Below, piece by piece: positions 54,074-60,909 of a stretch of 60,909 nt of DNA. The notes under the pieces were generated by a model. The model had not been told where the DNA came from and made no database searches. It saw nothing but the letters and a program-made list of their open reading frames with translations. Every line of letters begins with the position of its first letter. The first letter of the stretch is position 1. Origin of the DNA: a bacterium (GTDB lineage Bacteria > Verrucomicrobiota > Kiritimatiellia > CAIKKV01 > CAITUY01); the NCBI GenBank assembly GCA_037128595.1, contig JBAXWB010000029.1, positions 1 through 60,909 on the forward strand, in the 5' to 3' direction. Both the position numbers and the translations under genes were made by a program.

Positions 54074-56377
54074 TCATTTCAAGACCCGCCCCAGCACTTC
54101 CAGGAGTTCGCGCTTCGTATAGGGTTTGGCAAGCGCGCCTCTGAACCCGTAAAAAACATATTTTGACAGCACCGACTCTTCGGCATATCCACTGGAAACG
54201 ATGGCCTTAACGTCAGGATCAATTACCAGAAGTTCCTTGAGCACCTCCAGTCCACCTATTCCGCCGGGGATAGTCAGATCCAGAATGATCACATCGAATG
54301 GCTTGCCCGCCTTCAGCTCCTGCTGATACAGGTCTATGGCCTGTCGTCCATCTTTCGTGGTCACGATGATACAGCCGGCGTTGTTAATCCAGCGCGATAT
54401 GATTTTGAGGATCACCTCCTCATCATCCAGCAACAGAATCCGGGAAGCGGGCTTCAGGGAGGGGACACCGGCTGCCGACGGCCCGCTCTGCCCAAGGGTC
54501 TGGGCTTCAGAAGCCGGTAGATAGATGGTGAAGGTCGTGCCTTTGCCCAGTTCCGACTCGACGCCGATGTGGCCGCCGTGTTTGGTAATGATAGAATAGG
54601 TTGTCGCCAGCCCCAGTCCGTGGCCGGTTGTTTTGGTCGTAAAATAGGGGTCGAAGATCCGGTCAAGATAGGCGGAATCGATGCCGACTCCTTCATCCCG
54701 CACCGTAATCTTAATGTTTCTTCCGGAGGGGAGACTGGTGGGGAGCGAAGGCACGACCTCTTCTGGAAATTCCGTATTTTCGAGGGTAATATAGAGATGC
54801 CCGCCCACGGGCATGGCCTGCCTGGCATTAATGGTGAGATTGGAGATGGCTTGTTGGATTTGCCCCTTATCCGCTTTCGCCAGCCAGAGGCCATCGGCCT
54901 GCTGATACACCAGCTGGACATTGCTGCCGGACAGGTCAAAGCGTGCGGTTTCCTCCACCAGCGCCCCGAGACTGACGTCCTCCTTAACGGGGCTTCCCCC
55001 TTTTGAAAAAGTCAGTAACTGTTTGGTGAGCCGGGTGGCCCGGGTTAGACATTTTTCAGCATTTGCCAGGTGTTCGAGGCCCGCATGACCTGGAGGCAAC
55101 TCATCTTTAGTTAAGGCAATGTACCCGAACAACCCCATCATGATATTGTTGAAATCATGCGCCAGACCACCGGCCAATGTGCCAACACTCATGATTTTCT
55201 GCATTTTAAGAAGTTCGACTTCATCCCGCTTGCGGTCAGTGATGTCCTGTACAATTCCTGCCATGAGATATGACTGATGATTAGCGTTCAAGCGATGGCA
55301 TCCGGCCGCCCAGATCCATCGCTCTGCCCCATCGTGACGCCGAATGCGGCATTCGAAGTTCCAGTCACTCTGGGTTAAAATGGCGTGCTGGAATTTACCA
55401 TTAACCATGGCCCGGTCTTCCGGCAGGACGTGCTCTAGAAATATTTCATAGGTCCAGCATGGCCGGAGGTCCGAATATCCGAAGATTCTATCATGCTCAG
55501 GGGAACGCAAGGAGGAGTGGTCTGTCAGATTGAGTTCCCACACCCCGATATGGCTCATTTCCATCGCGAACCGTTGCCGTTCTTCACTCTCGCAGAGCGC
55601 CTGCTCCGCTCGTTTCCGTTCAGTGATGTCCCGGATGAAACCCACATACCGGCCGCCGTCAACAGGGCGATACTGGGCGCTGACTTCAACTTCATAAATG
55701 GATCCATTCTTACGCCTGTGCCTGGACTCAAAACGGCACGAACCCTTCTCCTTGGTCATCTGAAGGTGGATAAGAATTTCGTCATGCATTTCATTGGCCT
55801 CAAGCTCGTGAATCTGCATGGCCAGCAATTCCTGCGCACTGTAGCCACTCATCTGGCAATAAGTCTCATTCACCTCTAGAAGATTCCCCTGGTTATCTGT
55901 CATCCAATACCCATCCATGGCCGTCAGGAGGATGGTGCGGTGCCGCTCCTCGCTTTCCCGGACCGCCTCCTCCGCCTTTTGCTGTTCTTGCAACAGGGTC
56001 CACTCGCGAAGCGCGCTCTCCACGGTCCGGGGCAGCATGGCGAACGCCTCCGGCGACTTCACCACGTAGTCCAAAGCGCCCGCCTTGATCACTTCCACTG
56101 CGGCTTTCGGGTTGGCCAACGCCGTGATGACCAAGATCGGGAAAGGGGCGGCTTGCGGGGGATGCGTCAGCACTTCCACGGCCCGCCCATCCGGTAGGTT
56201 CAGATCCAGCACTGCGAGATCAGGGAGCTGGGCCGCGATGTACTCCCGGTACTCCTTCAGCGTGCCGACGGTGTAGATGGCGGCCTTCAGATCCGACGCT
56301 TCGAAAGCGCGACGAATGGCCTCGCGATGACTTTCCTCATCATCCACGACCAGCAGGTACAGTTGTTTCTGATTCAT
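54074..56377 (-). CDS. Hybrid histidine kinase (REC-PAS-PAS-HisKA-HATPase-REC)
   Basis: The 767-residue soluble protein begins with a receiver (phospho-Asp D58 in LAVLDLNLPDG). Two PAS domains follow (about 142-255 and 262-385, each ending in an ITERKR/ITDRKR linker). The HisKA helix pair has the phospho-His H407 in AGGLAHDFNNIMMG, and the HATPase has DEGVGID and GHGLGLATTYSI. A second receiver carries D700 in VIILDLTIPGG. There is no membrane segment, so it senses an internal signal or takes phosphate from the upstream receiver protein. It is third in the kinase-receiver-kinase operon, 9 nt after the receiver gene. No DNA-binding output is encoded. Confidence 0.92.
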   Translation of the reverse strand: MNQKQLYLLVVDDEESHREAIRRAFEASDLKAAIYTVGTLKEYREYIAAQLPDLAVLDLNLPDGRAVEVLTHPPQAAPFPILVITALANPKAAVEVIKAGALDYVVKSPEAFAMLPRTVESALREWTLLQEQQKAEEAVRESEERHRTILLTAMDGYWMTDNQGNLLEVNETYCQMSGYSAQELLAMQIHELEANEMHDEILIHLQMTKEKGSCRFESRHRRKNGSIYEVEVSAQYRPVDGGRYVGFIRDITERKRAEQALCESEERQRFAMEMSHIGVWELNLTDHSSLRSPEHDRIFGYSDLRPCWTYEIFLEHVLPEDRAMVNGKFQHAILTQSDWNFECRIRRHDGAERWIWAAGCHRLNANHQSYLMAGIVQDITDRKRDEVELLKMQKIMSVGTLAGGLAHDFNNIMMGLFGYIALTKDELPPGHAGLEHLANAEKCLTRATRLTKQLLTFSKGGSPVKEDVSLGALVEETARFDLSGSNVQLVYQQADGLWLAKADKGQIQQAISNLTINARQAMPVGGHLYITLENTEFPEEVVPSLPTSLPSGRNIKITVRDEGVGIDSAYLDRIFDPYFTTKTTGHGLGLATTYSIITKHGGHIGVESELGKGTTFTIYLPASEAQTLGQSGPSAAGVPSLKPASRILLLDDEEVILKIISRWINNAGCIIVTTKDGRQAIDLYQQELKAGKPFDVIILDLTIPGGIGGLEVLKELLVIDPDVKAIVSSGYAEESVLSKYVFYGFRGALAKPYTKRELLEVLGRVLK

Positions 56378-56386
56378 TTCGTCTCC

Positions 56387-56833
56387 TCAATATTTCGGAC
56401 ACTGATTCCATGCCAGCCAGTAGTAGCCGAAGGTTTCCATCAACGTGGAGAACTGCGCGAAGTCCACGGGCTTGACCAGGAAACTATTGGCGTGAGCGTC
56501 GTAGGCTTTGACCATGTCAATCTCGGCCTTGGAGGTGGTCAGGATCACCACCGGGATACGAACAAGATCCGGATCCTCCTTGATCCGTTTCAGGACCTCC
56601 AGGCCGTCCACTTTCGGCAGGCGCAGATCGAGCAGAATGATGCCCGGCCGGGGGGACTTGGCCGGGTCACTGAATTCGGCCTCCCGGTAGAGATAATCCA
56701 GCGCCGCCTGGCCATCGGCCACGCGAATCAGTTTATTAGCCACATGGCTGGCCTCGAAATTACGCTTCACAATTTCGGCATGGGCATCATCATCTTCCAC
56801 CAGCAAAATATTGATCGGTTCTCCATCTATCAT
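56387..56833 (-). CDS. Single-domain response regulator (Rcp1/CheY-like)
   Basis: The 148-residue receiver starts at ATG 56833, where ATGA overlaps the kinase stop. It has the acidic pair VEDDDAHAE, phospho-Asp D69 in GIILLDLRLPKVDG, the Thr of VVILTTSKAE and the Lys of SFLVKPVDF. The extended loop (YREAEFSDPAKSPRPG) and C-terminus (FSTLMETFGYYWLAWNQCP) are those of the Rcp1 subgroup, which partners phytochrome-like and PAS kinases. There is no output domain, so it probably relays phosphate between the two kinases flanking it. Confidence 0.93.
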   Translation of the reverse strand: MIDGEPINILLVEDDDAHAEIVKRNFEASHVANKLIRVADGQAALDYLYREAEFSDPAKSPRPGIILLDLRLPKVDGLEVLKRIKEDPDLVRIPVVILTTSKAEIDMVKAYDAHANSFLVKPVDFAQFSTLMETFGYYWLAWNQCPKY

Positions 56834-58608
56834 GTTTTTTCTCCTGTTGGATTGATTAGGGCTCCGGGCAGAGTGAAATAGAAACATGTTCCCTGTGCGA
56901 GCCCGGCTGATTCCAGCCAGATCCGGCCTTGATAGAGCTCCACGATGCGCCTCACCAGGGCCAGGCCAATACCCGTGCCTTCGGCCTTCGGGTCGAGTTT
57001 CTCAAACAAGCCGAACACCTTCGCATGGTAGCGCGGGTCGATGCCGATGCCGTTGTCACGCACATAGAACACCACCTCGCCTGTCCGCCGCTCCACCCCC
57101 ATCTCGACGCAGGGTTCGCTCTGGCACCCCATGAACTTGACGGCATTATCAAGCAGGTTCTGCCAGAGTTCCGCCAACCGGGACCGGTCCCCGTTCAGCG
57201 TGACGTCAAGGTCACCGAGCTTGACCGTCACCCCGCGTTCCGTAATGCGACCGGCCACAATCCCGAGTACTTCGTCCATCAGATTTTTCAAATCCACGTG
57301 CACTGGCGGATCGACCGTATGGCCAATCCGGGCAAAATCCACCATCTCATCAAGCAACCGGGCCATCTTATCCGCGGCAACGCGCATGAAATTCATGTCC
57401 TTTTCGATCCGCCCGGCATCGGCCGACGCGAGGTCCTGTTTCAGGTAGCCGAGAAAGGTGCGGATGGTTACCACCGGACTTTTCAGGTCATGCGAGGCCG
57501 TATAGAGGAATCGTTCCATCTCCGCATTCTTTGCCTGCAATTCCAGTGTTAGGTGCTGCAACTCCTCCGCCATTTTCGCTTGTGTCTGGTAGAACCTGAT
57601 GCGCTGTTGCCGCCAAACCGCCCACAAACTGACGCCCACCCCGAATAGCAACGCGCCTGTCATAAAAATGATTTGCCGGATTTGCTGTTTCATCGGCGCG
57701 GACACTTCGGCGGTATTGACCCGGGCCACCAGTGCCCATGGAGAATCCGGAATAGTCCGCAGGTCCGCCATCACAGGCTCACCTCGATAGTCGATTCCGT
57801 TCATGATGCCTTGTCGGCCCAAGACGGCTTGGGCCGCAGGCAGGGAGAGCTGATTCAACGAGTAGCGCAGCTTTAACGCGGTGTGGGACTCGAACCGGAG
57901 CTCATTGAGGAAGACCACTTCATTTTCCTCCCGGCGAACGAGCAGGGTCTCGGCGGAGGGGCTGGGAGTCGGCCAGTGCCGGATGAAGGGATACAACTTA
58001 ACGTCGGGGTCAATACGCAGGACGAGCAGTCCTAGCGACCTTCCCGCATCCGTTACATCGAGAATCGGCACTTGAACCGCCAAATGAATGCGTTGGTCCT
58101 GCGGGTCCTGATAGAAATCCTGAAAGATCACTTTACGGGAATTCAGGACCTCTGAACTGGGTTGTGAAATGGAGGAAGCCCTGCCCCTCCGGTCTGAGGG
58201 GAGCTTCAGGCGACAGACCCCTTGTGCATCCTTCAAACAAATCAGGTCATATTCCGGGTTTTCTAAATATTGACCCAGCCATGATTGAAGTTGCCGCAAG
58301 GCGTCCATGTCTTCCTGTTGTTCGAAAAAACGCTTTACCAGGGCGGTAAAGGTTTCGTTTTTAAAAAAAAGGGTGCCATCCTGTAACCGTTCCTTACGCC
58401 ACTGGGTTAGTTCACTCACCTTCAATTCCCCCACTGCCGAAAGTTTGGCCGTCACTTCGCGCTGGTACGACTGGTCGACACCCCGATAGTAATAGTAGCC
58501 GATGGAGATGATGCCTGCTGTCAGGATGGAAAATCCCGAAAGAAGCATATAGGGGAATCGATTTGCTCCCGCGGCAATTTCTGGAGATTTTATCTTTCCT
58601 GACATCAT
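56830..58608 (-). CDS. Membrane sensor histidine kinase with Cache-like periplasmic domain
   Basis: The start at 58608 has GCAGGAG 7 nt upstream. In the 592-residue protein, helix 1 spans about 20-40 and helix 2 about 313-332. Between them is a periplasmic domain of about 270 residues with Cache-like features (LICLKDAQGVCRLKLPSD, VIFQDFYQDPQDQRIHLAVQVPILD, SPWALVARVNTAEV). A coiled coil leads to HisKA with H373 in YTASHDLKSPVVTIRTF and an HATPase with DNAVKF, DNGIGID and GTGIGLALVRRI. The kinase family with SHDLKSP is that of phytochrome-type kinases. It is the first gene of the operon, behind a copy of the 63-bp element. Confidence 0.92.
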   Translation of the reverse strand: MMSGKIKSPEIAAGANRFPYMLLSGFSILTAGIISIGYYYYRGVDQSYQREVTAKLSAVGELKVSELTQWRKERLQDGTLFFKNETFTALVKRFFEQQEDMDALRQLQSWLGQYLENPEYDLICLKDAQGVCRLKLPSDRRGRASSISQPSSEVLNSRKVIFQDFYQDPQDQRIHLAVQVPILDVTDAGRSLGLLVLRIDPDVKLYPFIRHWPTPSPSAETLLVRREENEVVFLNELRFESHTALKLRYSLNQLSLPAAQAVLGRQGIMNGIDYRGEPVMADLRTIPDSPWALVARVNTAEVSAPMKQQIRQIIFMTGALLFGVGVSLWAVWRQQRIRFYQTQAKMAEELQHLTLELQAKNAEMERFLYTASHDLKSPVVTIRTFLGYLKQDLASADAGRIEKDMNFMRVAADKMARLLDEMVDFARIGHTVDPPVHVDLKNLMDEVLGIVAGRITERGVTVKLGDLDVTLNGDRSRLAELWQNLLDNAVKFMGCQSEPCVEMGVERRTGEVVFYVRDNGIGIDPRYHAKVFGLFEKLDPKAEGTGIGLALVRRIVELYQGRIWLESAGLAQGTCFYFTLPGALINPTGEKT

Positions 58609-58682
58609 GAGTTTCTCCTGCCTGGCATCCCATCGCCCCAAGCTGATAGTAGTTAGCCTATGAACTGTTGTATTCCATATCA

Positions 58683-58745
58683 ATAGGGGTTTCCCTGACT
58701 GCAAGAGTCCAAATTCCTGATGGTGAATCTCAGCTCAAGATCCGT
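58683..58745 (-). promoter_or_regulatory. 63-bp element, copy upstream of the kinase operon
   Basis: The palindrome-derived core ATAGGGG-TTT-CCCTGAC (58683-58699), a 15-nt spacer and a 31-nt block (58715-58745) match the copy at 53796-53858 in order, spacing and orientation. It lies about 75-137 bp upstream of the kinase start codon. Confidence 0.65.
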
Positions 58746-58770
58746 TTGATACACGTTCGGTCAAATTGTC

Positions 58771-59649
58771 TCATTGCCTCAATCGCTTATCCAGGAAATC
58801 CAGCATTTGTTTCATGCATACTTGGTTGTACGCGTCTGTGAAACCGTGACCTTCCCCTTCGAGGACCACCACTCGGACCGAAACGCCGACGCCCTTCAAC
58901 TTTTCAGCAAGGCGTTTCGACTGATCGACGGGGACGAGTTTGTCTTCTGTGCCGTGGAACAACAAAAAAGGCGGCGCATCCTTTGTCACGTAGTTGATCG
59001 GAGAGGCCTTCTGGTAAACCTCGGGCTTGTCTGAGAAGGAGCCGCCCAGGAAAGGAACAATGACATCCTTCTTCAGATCGTTAGACCAGTCATACGTGGT
59101 GAAGTCGGTCGGGCCAAAGAAACTGACCACGGCCTGGACCCGGCTGGATTGTTCAGGGTTGCCACCGTCACCCTCCAGCCCGACGGTCTTGTCCGTAACC
59201 CCGAGCATGCAAGCCAGATGACCTCCTGCAGAGAAACCGACGACGCCGATGCGGTCTGGGTTAATTCGATAGTTCTTAGCGTTGGCCCTTAGCCAGCGCA
59301 CCGCAGCCTTGCAATCCTCAACCGGCGCCGGAAAACGGGCGACCGGTACTAGCCTGTACTCGACAGTTGCGCCCACATAACCCATACGAGCTACGCCCTC
59401 GACAAAATGGTTCATTTCCTGGCGGTTGCCGGCCTTCCAGCCCTTACCGTGCAGGAATACCACTGCGGGAAACGGCCCGTTGTCCGCGCTCGGCATCGCC
59501 AAGTCCAACTGCAATTCTTCATTTTCCACCTTTCCGTAGACCAAATTCCGTTGGACGGTGATCTCGGACTTGTTTCCCCGCATCACTCGTACGCCGATGA
59601 CTGCGAAGATCGAGACTGTCACCAGGAGGAATGTCAGCGCTCTATTCAT
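58771..59649 (-). CDS. BD-FAE-type alpha/beta hydrolase (esterase)
   Basis: The 292-residue protein has a hydrophobic N-terminus (LTFLLVTVSIFAVIGV), a signal anchor or signal peptide. The hydrolase fold follows: oxyanion-loop segment FLHGKGWKAGN (usual form HGGGW), nucleophile GFSAGGHLA, acid Asp in HGTEDKLVPVDQS and His in EGEGHGF. The family includes feruloyl and acetyl-xylan esterases, so removal of acyl groups from plant-type polysaccharide is plausible; the substrate is not shown. It is transcribed toward the kinase operon on the same strand, but the 63-bp element separates them. Confidence 0.82.
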   Translation of the reverse strand: MNRALTFLLVTVSIFAVIGVRVMRGNKSEITVQRNLVYGKVENEELQLDLAMPSADNGPFPAVVFLHGKGWKAGNRQEMNHFVEGVARMGYVGATVEYRLVPVARFPAPVEDCKAAVRWLRANAKNYRINPDRIGVVGFSAGGHLACMLGVTDKTVGLEGDGGNPEQSSRVQAVVSFFGPTDFTTYDWSNDLKKDVIVPFLGGSFSDKPEVYQKASPINYVTKDAPPFLLFHGTEDKLVPVDQSKRLAEKLKGVGVSVRVVVLEGEGHGFTDAYNQVCMKQMLDFLDKRLRQ

Positions 59650-59728
59650 TTCATAATTGCTGAACGTGACGGCTCACTGGCACCAAATCCGTCAGGGTGA
59701 GGTGTACAGTGCGGCGACTGGCGATGGT

Positions 59729-59989
59729 TCATTTCGCCGACCACCGATTCAGTTTCGGAATGCTCCTTGTGAACAACCACGCCACGAATCCAGGCATCCC
59801 CATCTCCTTCAGCTTGCCAATACAGAACTTCTGCATGGCTTTGGGGGTGCTGATTTCGGGAGAGGTGAACGCTCCGCCGATGTAACAGAAGCTACAATAC
59901 TCGCTGTTCTTGGAGCCGTCTGAATTCGTCCCGCCGTTCTTAGGGTCTTTCTTCATCGGCATGCCACAACTTTGGCAGAACTTGCTCAT
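59729..59989 (-). CDS. Zinc-ribbon domain protein, 86 aa
   Basis: AGGAGG precedes the ATG. The protein has two pairs of cysteines, CQSCGMPM near the N-terminus and YCSFCYIGG about 25 residues later, spaced as in the putative zinc-ribbon family (zinc_ribbon_2). A helical tail follows (AMQKFCIGKLKEMGMPGFVAWLFTRSIPKLNRW). Such proteins are small, cytoplasmic and of unknown function. It is 79 nt upstream of the esterase gene on the same strand. Confidence 0.8.
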   Translation of the reverse strand: MSKFCQSCGMPMKKDPKNGGTNSDGSKNSEYCSFCYIGGAFTSPEISTPKAMQKFCIGKLKEMGMPGFVAWLFTRSIPKLNRWSAK

Positions 59990-60344
59990 TTTCTTTCCTC
60001 CTCATCGACCGTTTAATATCAGGCGTAACACCTTTGCTGGTAATAGGCACACATAATCCTAACGCGTAATCTGTAATTGTCAAAATTCTGAACCCGAAGG
60101 CATGTCGAGAGAGACCAAATTTTCTATTTCCTCACCATGATCGAACTCGGCCACACTGACCGAGGGGGATCTTGAACGAGAAATTTATGGATATGCTGAA
60201 GGAACGGATGCTGCATTCAGTGGCGGAAAGAGCGGGAGTTTCGGCAAGCATAAAACAGAGAGTGGTTCTTGCAGGGTGGACAGACCCCGGTGGAGGGGAG
60301 TAGAGTGATAGGCATGGTGAACAATCAAGAAGGGAAATCCAATA
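59990..60344. other. Gene-poor interval of 355 bp
   Basis: Only a 38-codon frame (60187-60303, plus strand, MDMLKERMLHSVAERAG...) is seen. It lacks a convincing ribosome site and any family match, so it is not called as a gene. The interval should contain divergent promoters for the zinc-ribbon and DUF2059 genes, but no consensus pair stood out. Confidence 0.4.
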
Positions 60345-60800
60345 ATGAAAAAACTACTCCTGCTCACGTTAATCACAATGATCTCATGTAGCCCCTTCGC
60401 ACAGGCCGAAATCGCAGCAACCAAGCGTGTTGAAATTGTGAAGATGCTTCAACTCACAGGCACAGAAAAACTCCTTGAAGGAATAAAGACGCACATGATA
60501 AGCGGTCTCAAAACATCAATGCCGAAAATCCCGGAAGCTTTCTGGTCCAAATTCGAAACCAAGATGGACATGGGATCGTTGACTGAACAGATAATCCCCC
60601 TGTACGATAAGTACTATACGCTGGAAGACCTGAAGGCCATAAATTCCTTCTATCAAAGTCAAGTCGGCCAGAAAGTCTTATCCACTTCCCCCCAGATTTT
60701 TCAAGAGAGCGTAGCCATCGGACAGAAATGGGGCGAGAAGATGGGAAAAGAGGCCTCAGATGAATTTGAAAAAGAGTTGGGAAATAAGGACCAGAAATAG
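60345..60800 (+). CDS. DUF2059 family secreted protein
   Basis: The 151-residue protein has a signal peptide (MKKLLLLTLITMISCSPFAQA, cleavage after AQA) with a Cys that could alternatively be lipidated. The mature part carries the DUF2059 pattern: KRVEIVKMLQLTGTEKLLEGI followed by IIPLYDKYYTLEDLKAINSFYQSQVGQKVLSTSPQIFQES. The family is periplasmic and of unknown function. The tail is charged (EFEKELGNKDQK). AAGGGA lies about 11 nt before the ATG. The remaining 109 bases to the window end hold no recognisable feature. Confidence 0.88.
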   Translation: MKKLLLLTLITMISCSPFAQAEIAATKRVEIVKMLQLTGTEKLLEGIKTHMISGLKTSMPKIPEAFWSKFETKMDMGSLTEQIIPLYDKYYTLEDLKAINSFYQSQVGQKVLSTSPQIFQESVAIGQKWGEKMGKEASDEFEKELGNKDQK

Positions 60801-60909
60801 AGCTGGATCTTAGATACCCGCAATGGCTTGAAATCCTCGCTCACTCGTCGGATCTGCTCCAAGGAACCTGTGGGAAACGGTTAGACGATCACAGTTCCCA
60901 TGGATATTG

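Noticed and set aside
60187-60303. 38-codon plus-strand frame (MDMLKERMLHSV...)
   Set aside because: It has no convincing ribosome site, no family match, and a length expected by chance.

Overview
The window looks like a chromosomal segment of a GC-rich Gram-negative bacterium. Lipid A genes (lpxI, lpxB), a heptosyltransferase, outer-membrane lipoproteins and an LpoB-like protein imply an outer membrane. Class II (B12-dependent) ribonucleotide reductase, an Nfn-type electron-bifurcating pair, citramalate-based isoleucine synthesis, a type-2 isoleucyl-tRNA synthetase, paired GH78/GH2 glycosidases and a giant surface protein with a C-terminal domain common in Verrucomicrobiota-like genomes together suggest the PVC group (Kiritimatiellota/Verrucomicrobiota). 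That placement is inference. No rRNA, CRISPR array or transposase was found.

Layout. Bases 1-1440 are visibly AT-richer and hold only very small genes: a cut hexapeptide-repeat protein, two one-helix membrane proteins, an excisionase-like HTH protein, and two divergent ribbon-helix-helix proteins sharing a dyad. They lie against the 3' end of tRNA-Thr, so this is probably the end of an integrated element. From 1.6 to 6.6 kb come nrdJ with a pair of NrdR boxes, DUF1456 and VF530 genes, and an ATP-cone/uridine-kinase fusion. 6.6-11.3 kb is a minus-strand operon nfnA-nfnB-DUF502-ogt-like-bioA. 11.4-18.7 kb is plus-strand: polyprenyl synthase, leuB, kdsD-like, uppP, tRNA-Asp, pilT, lpxI, lpxB. 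A 534-bp repeat-rich gap follows.

19.2-27.4 kb is a minus-strand run: GH78, barrel-like protein, trpR, ileS, DUF401 transporter, TPR-like membrane protein. A GH2 beta-mannosidase is divergent from GH78. 27.5-34.3 kb (plus) adds an ExbD-like protein, kup, lpoB-like and a COG3014-type lipoprotein. A long minus-strand operon (45.6 back to 34.3 kb) runs hom-lysC-cimA-valS-release factor-like-holin-like-coiled coil-heptosyltransferase-LysM lipoprotein and, after a 98-bp gap, two tail-anchored coiled-coil proteins. It couples amino acid synthesis and translation genes with envelope genes.

45.7-60.9 kb looks more accessory: DUF212 protein, tRNA-Ala, katG, a 1616-residue multidomain secreted protein, a kinase-receiver-hybrid kinase operon, a BD-FAE-type esterase, a zinc-ribbon protein and a DUF2059 protein. 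The strongest unexplained signal is a 63-bp element found in the same orientation upstream of both the kinase operon and the giant surface gene. Its palindromic core (ATCAGGG-TTT-CCCTGAT) also occurs upstream of nrdJ. This suggests a shared, undescribed regulon.
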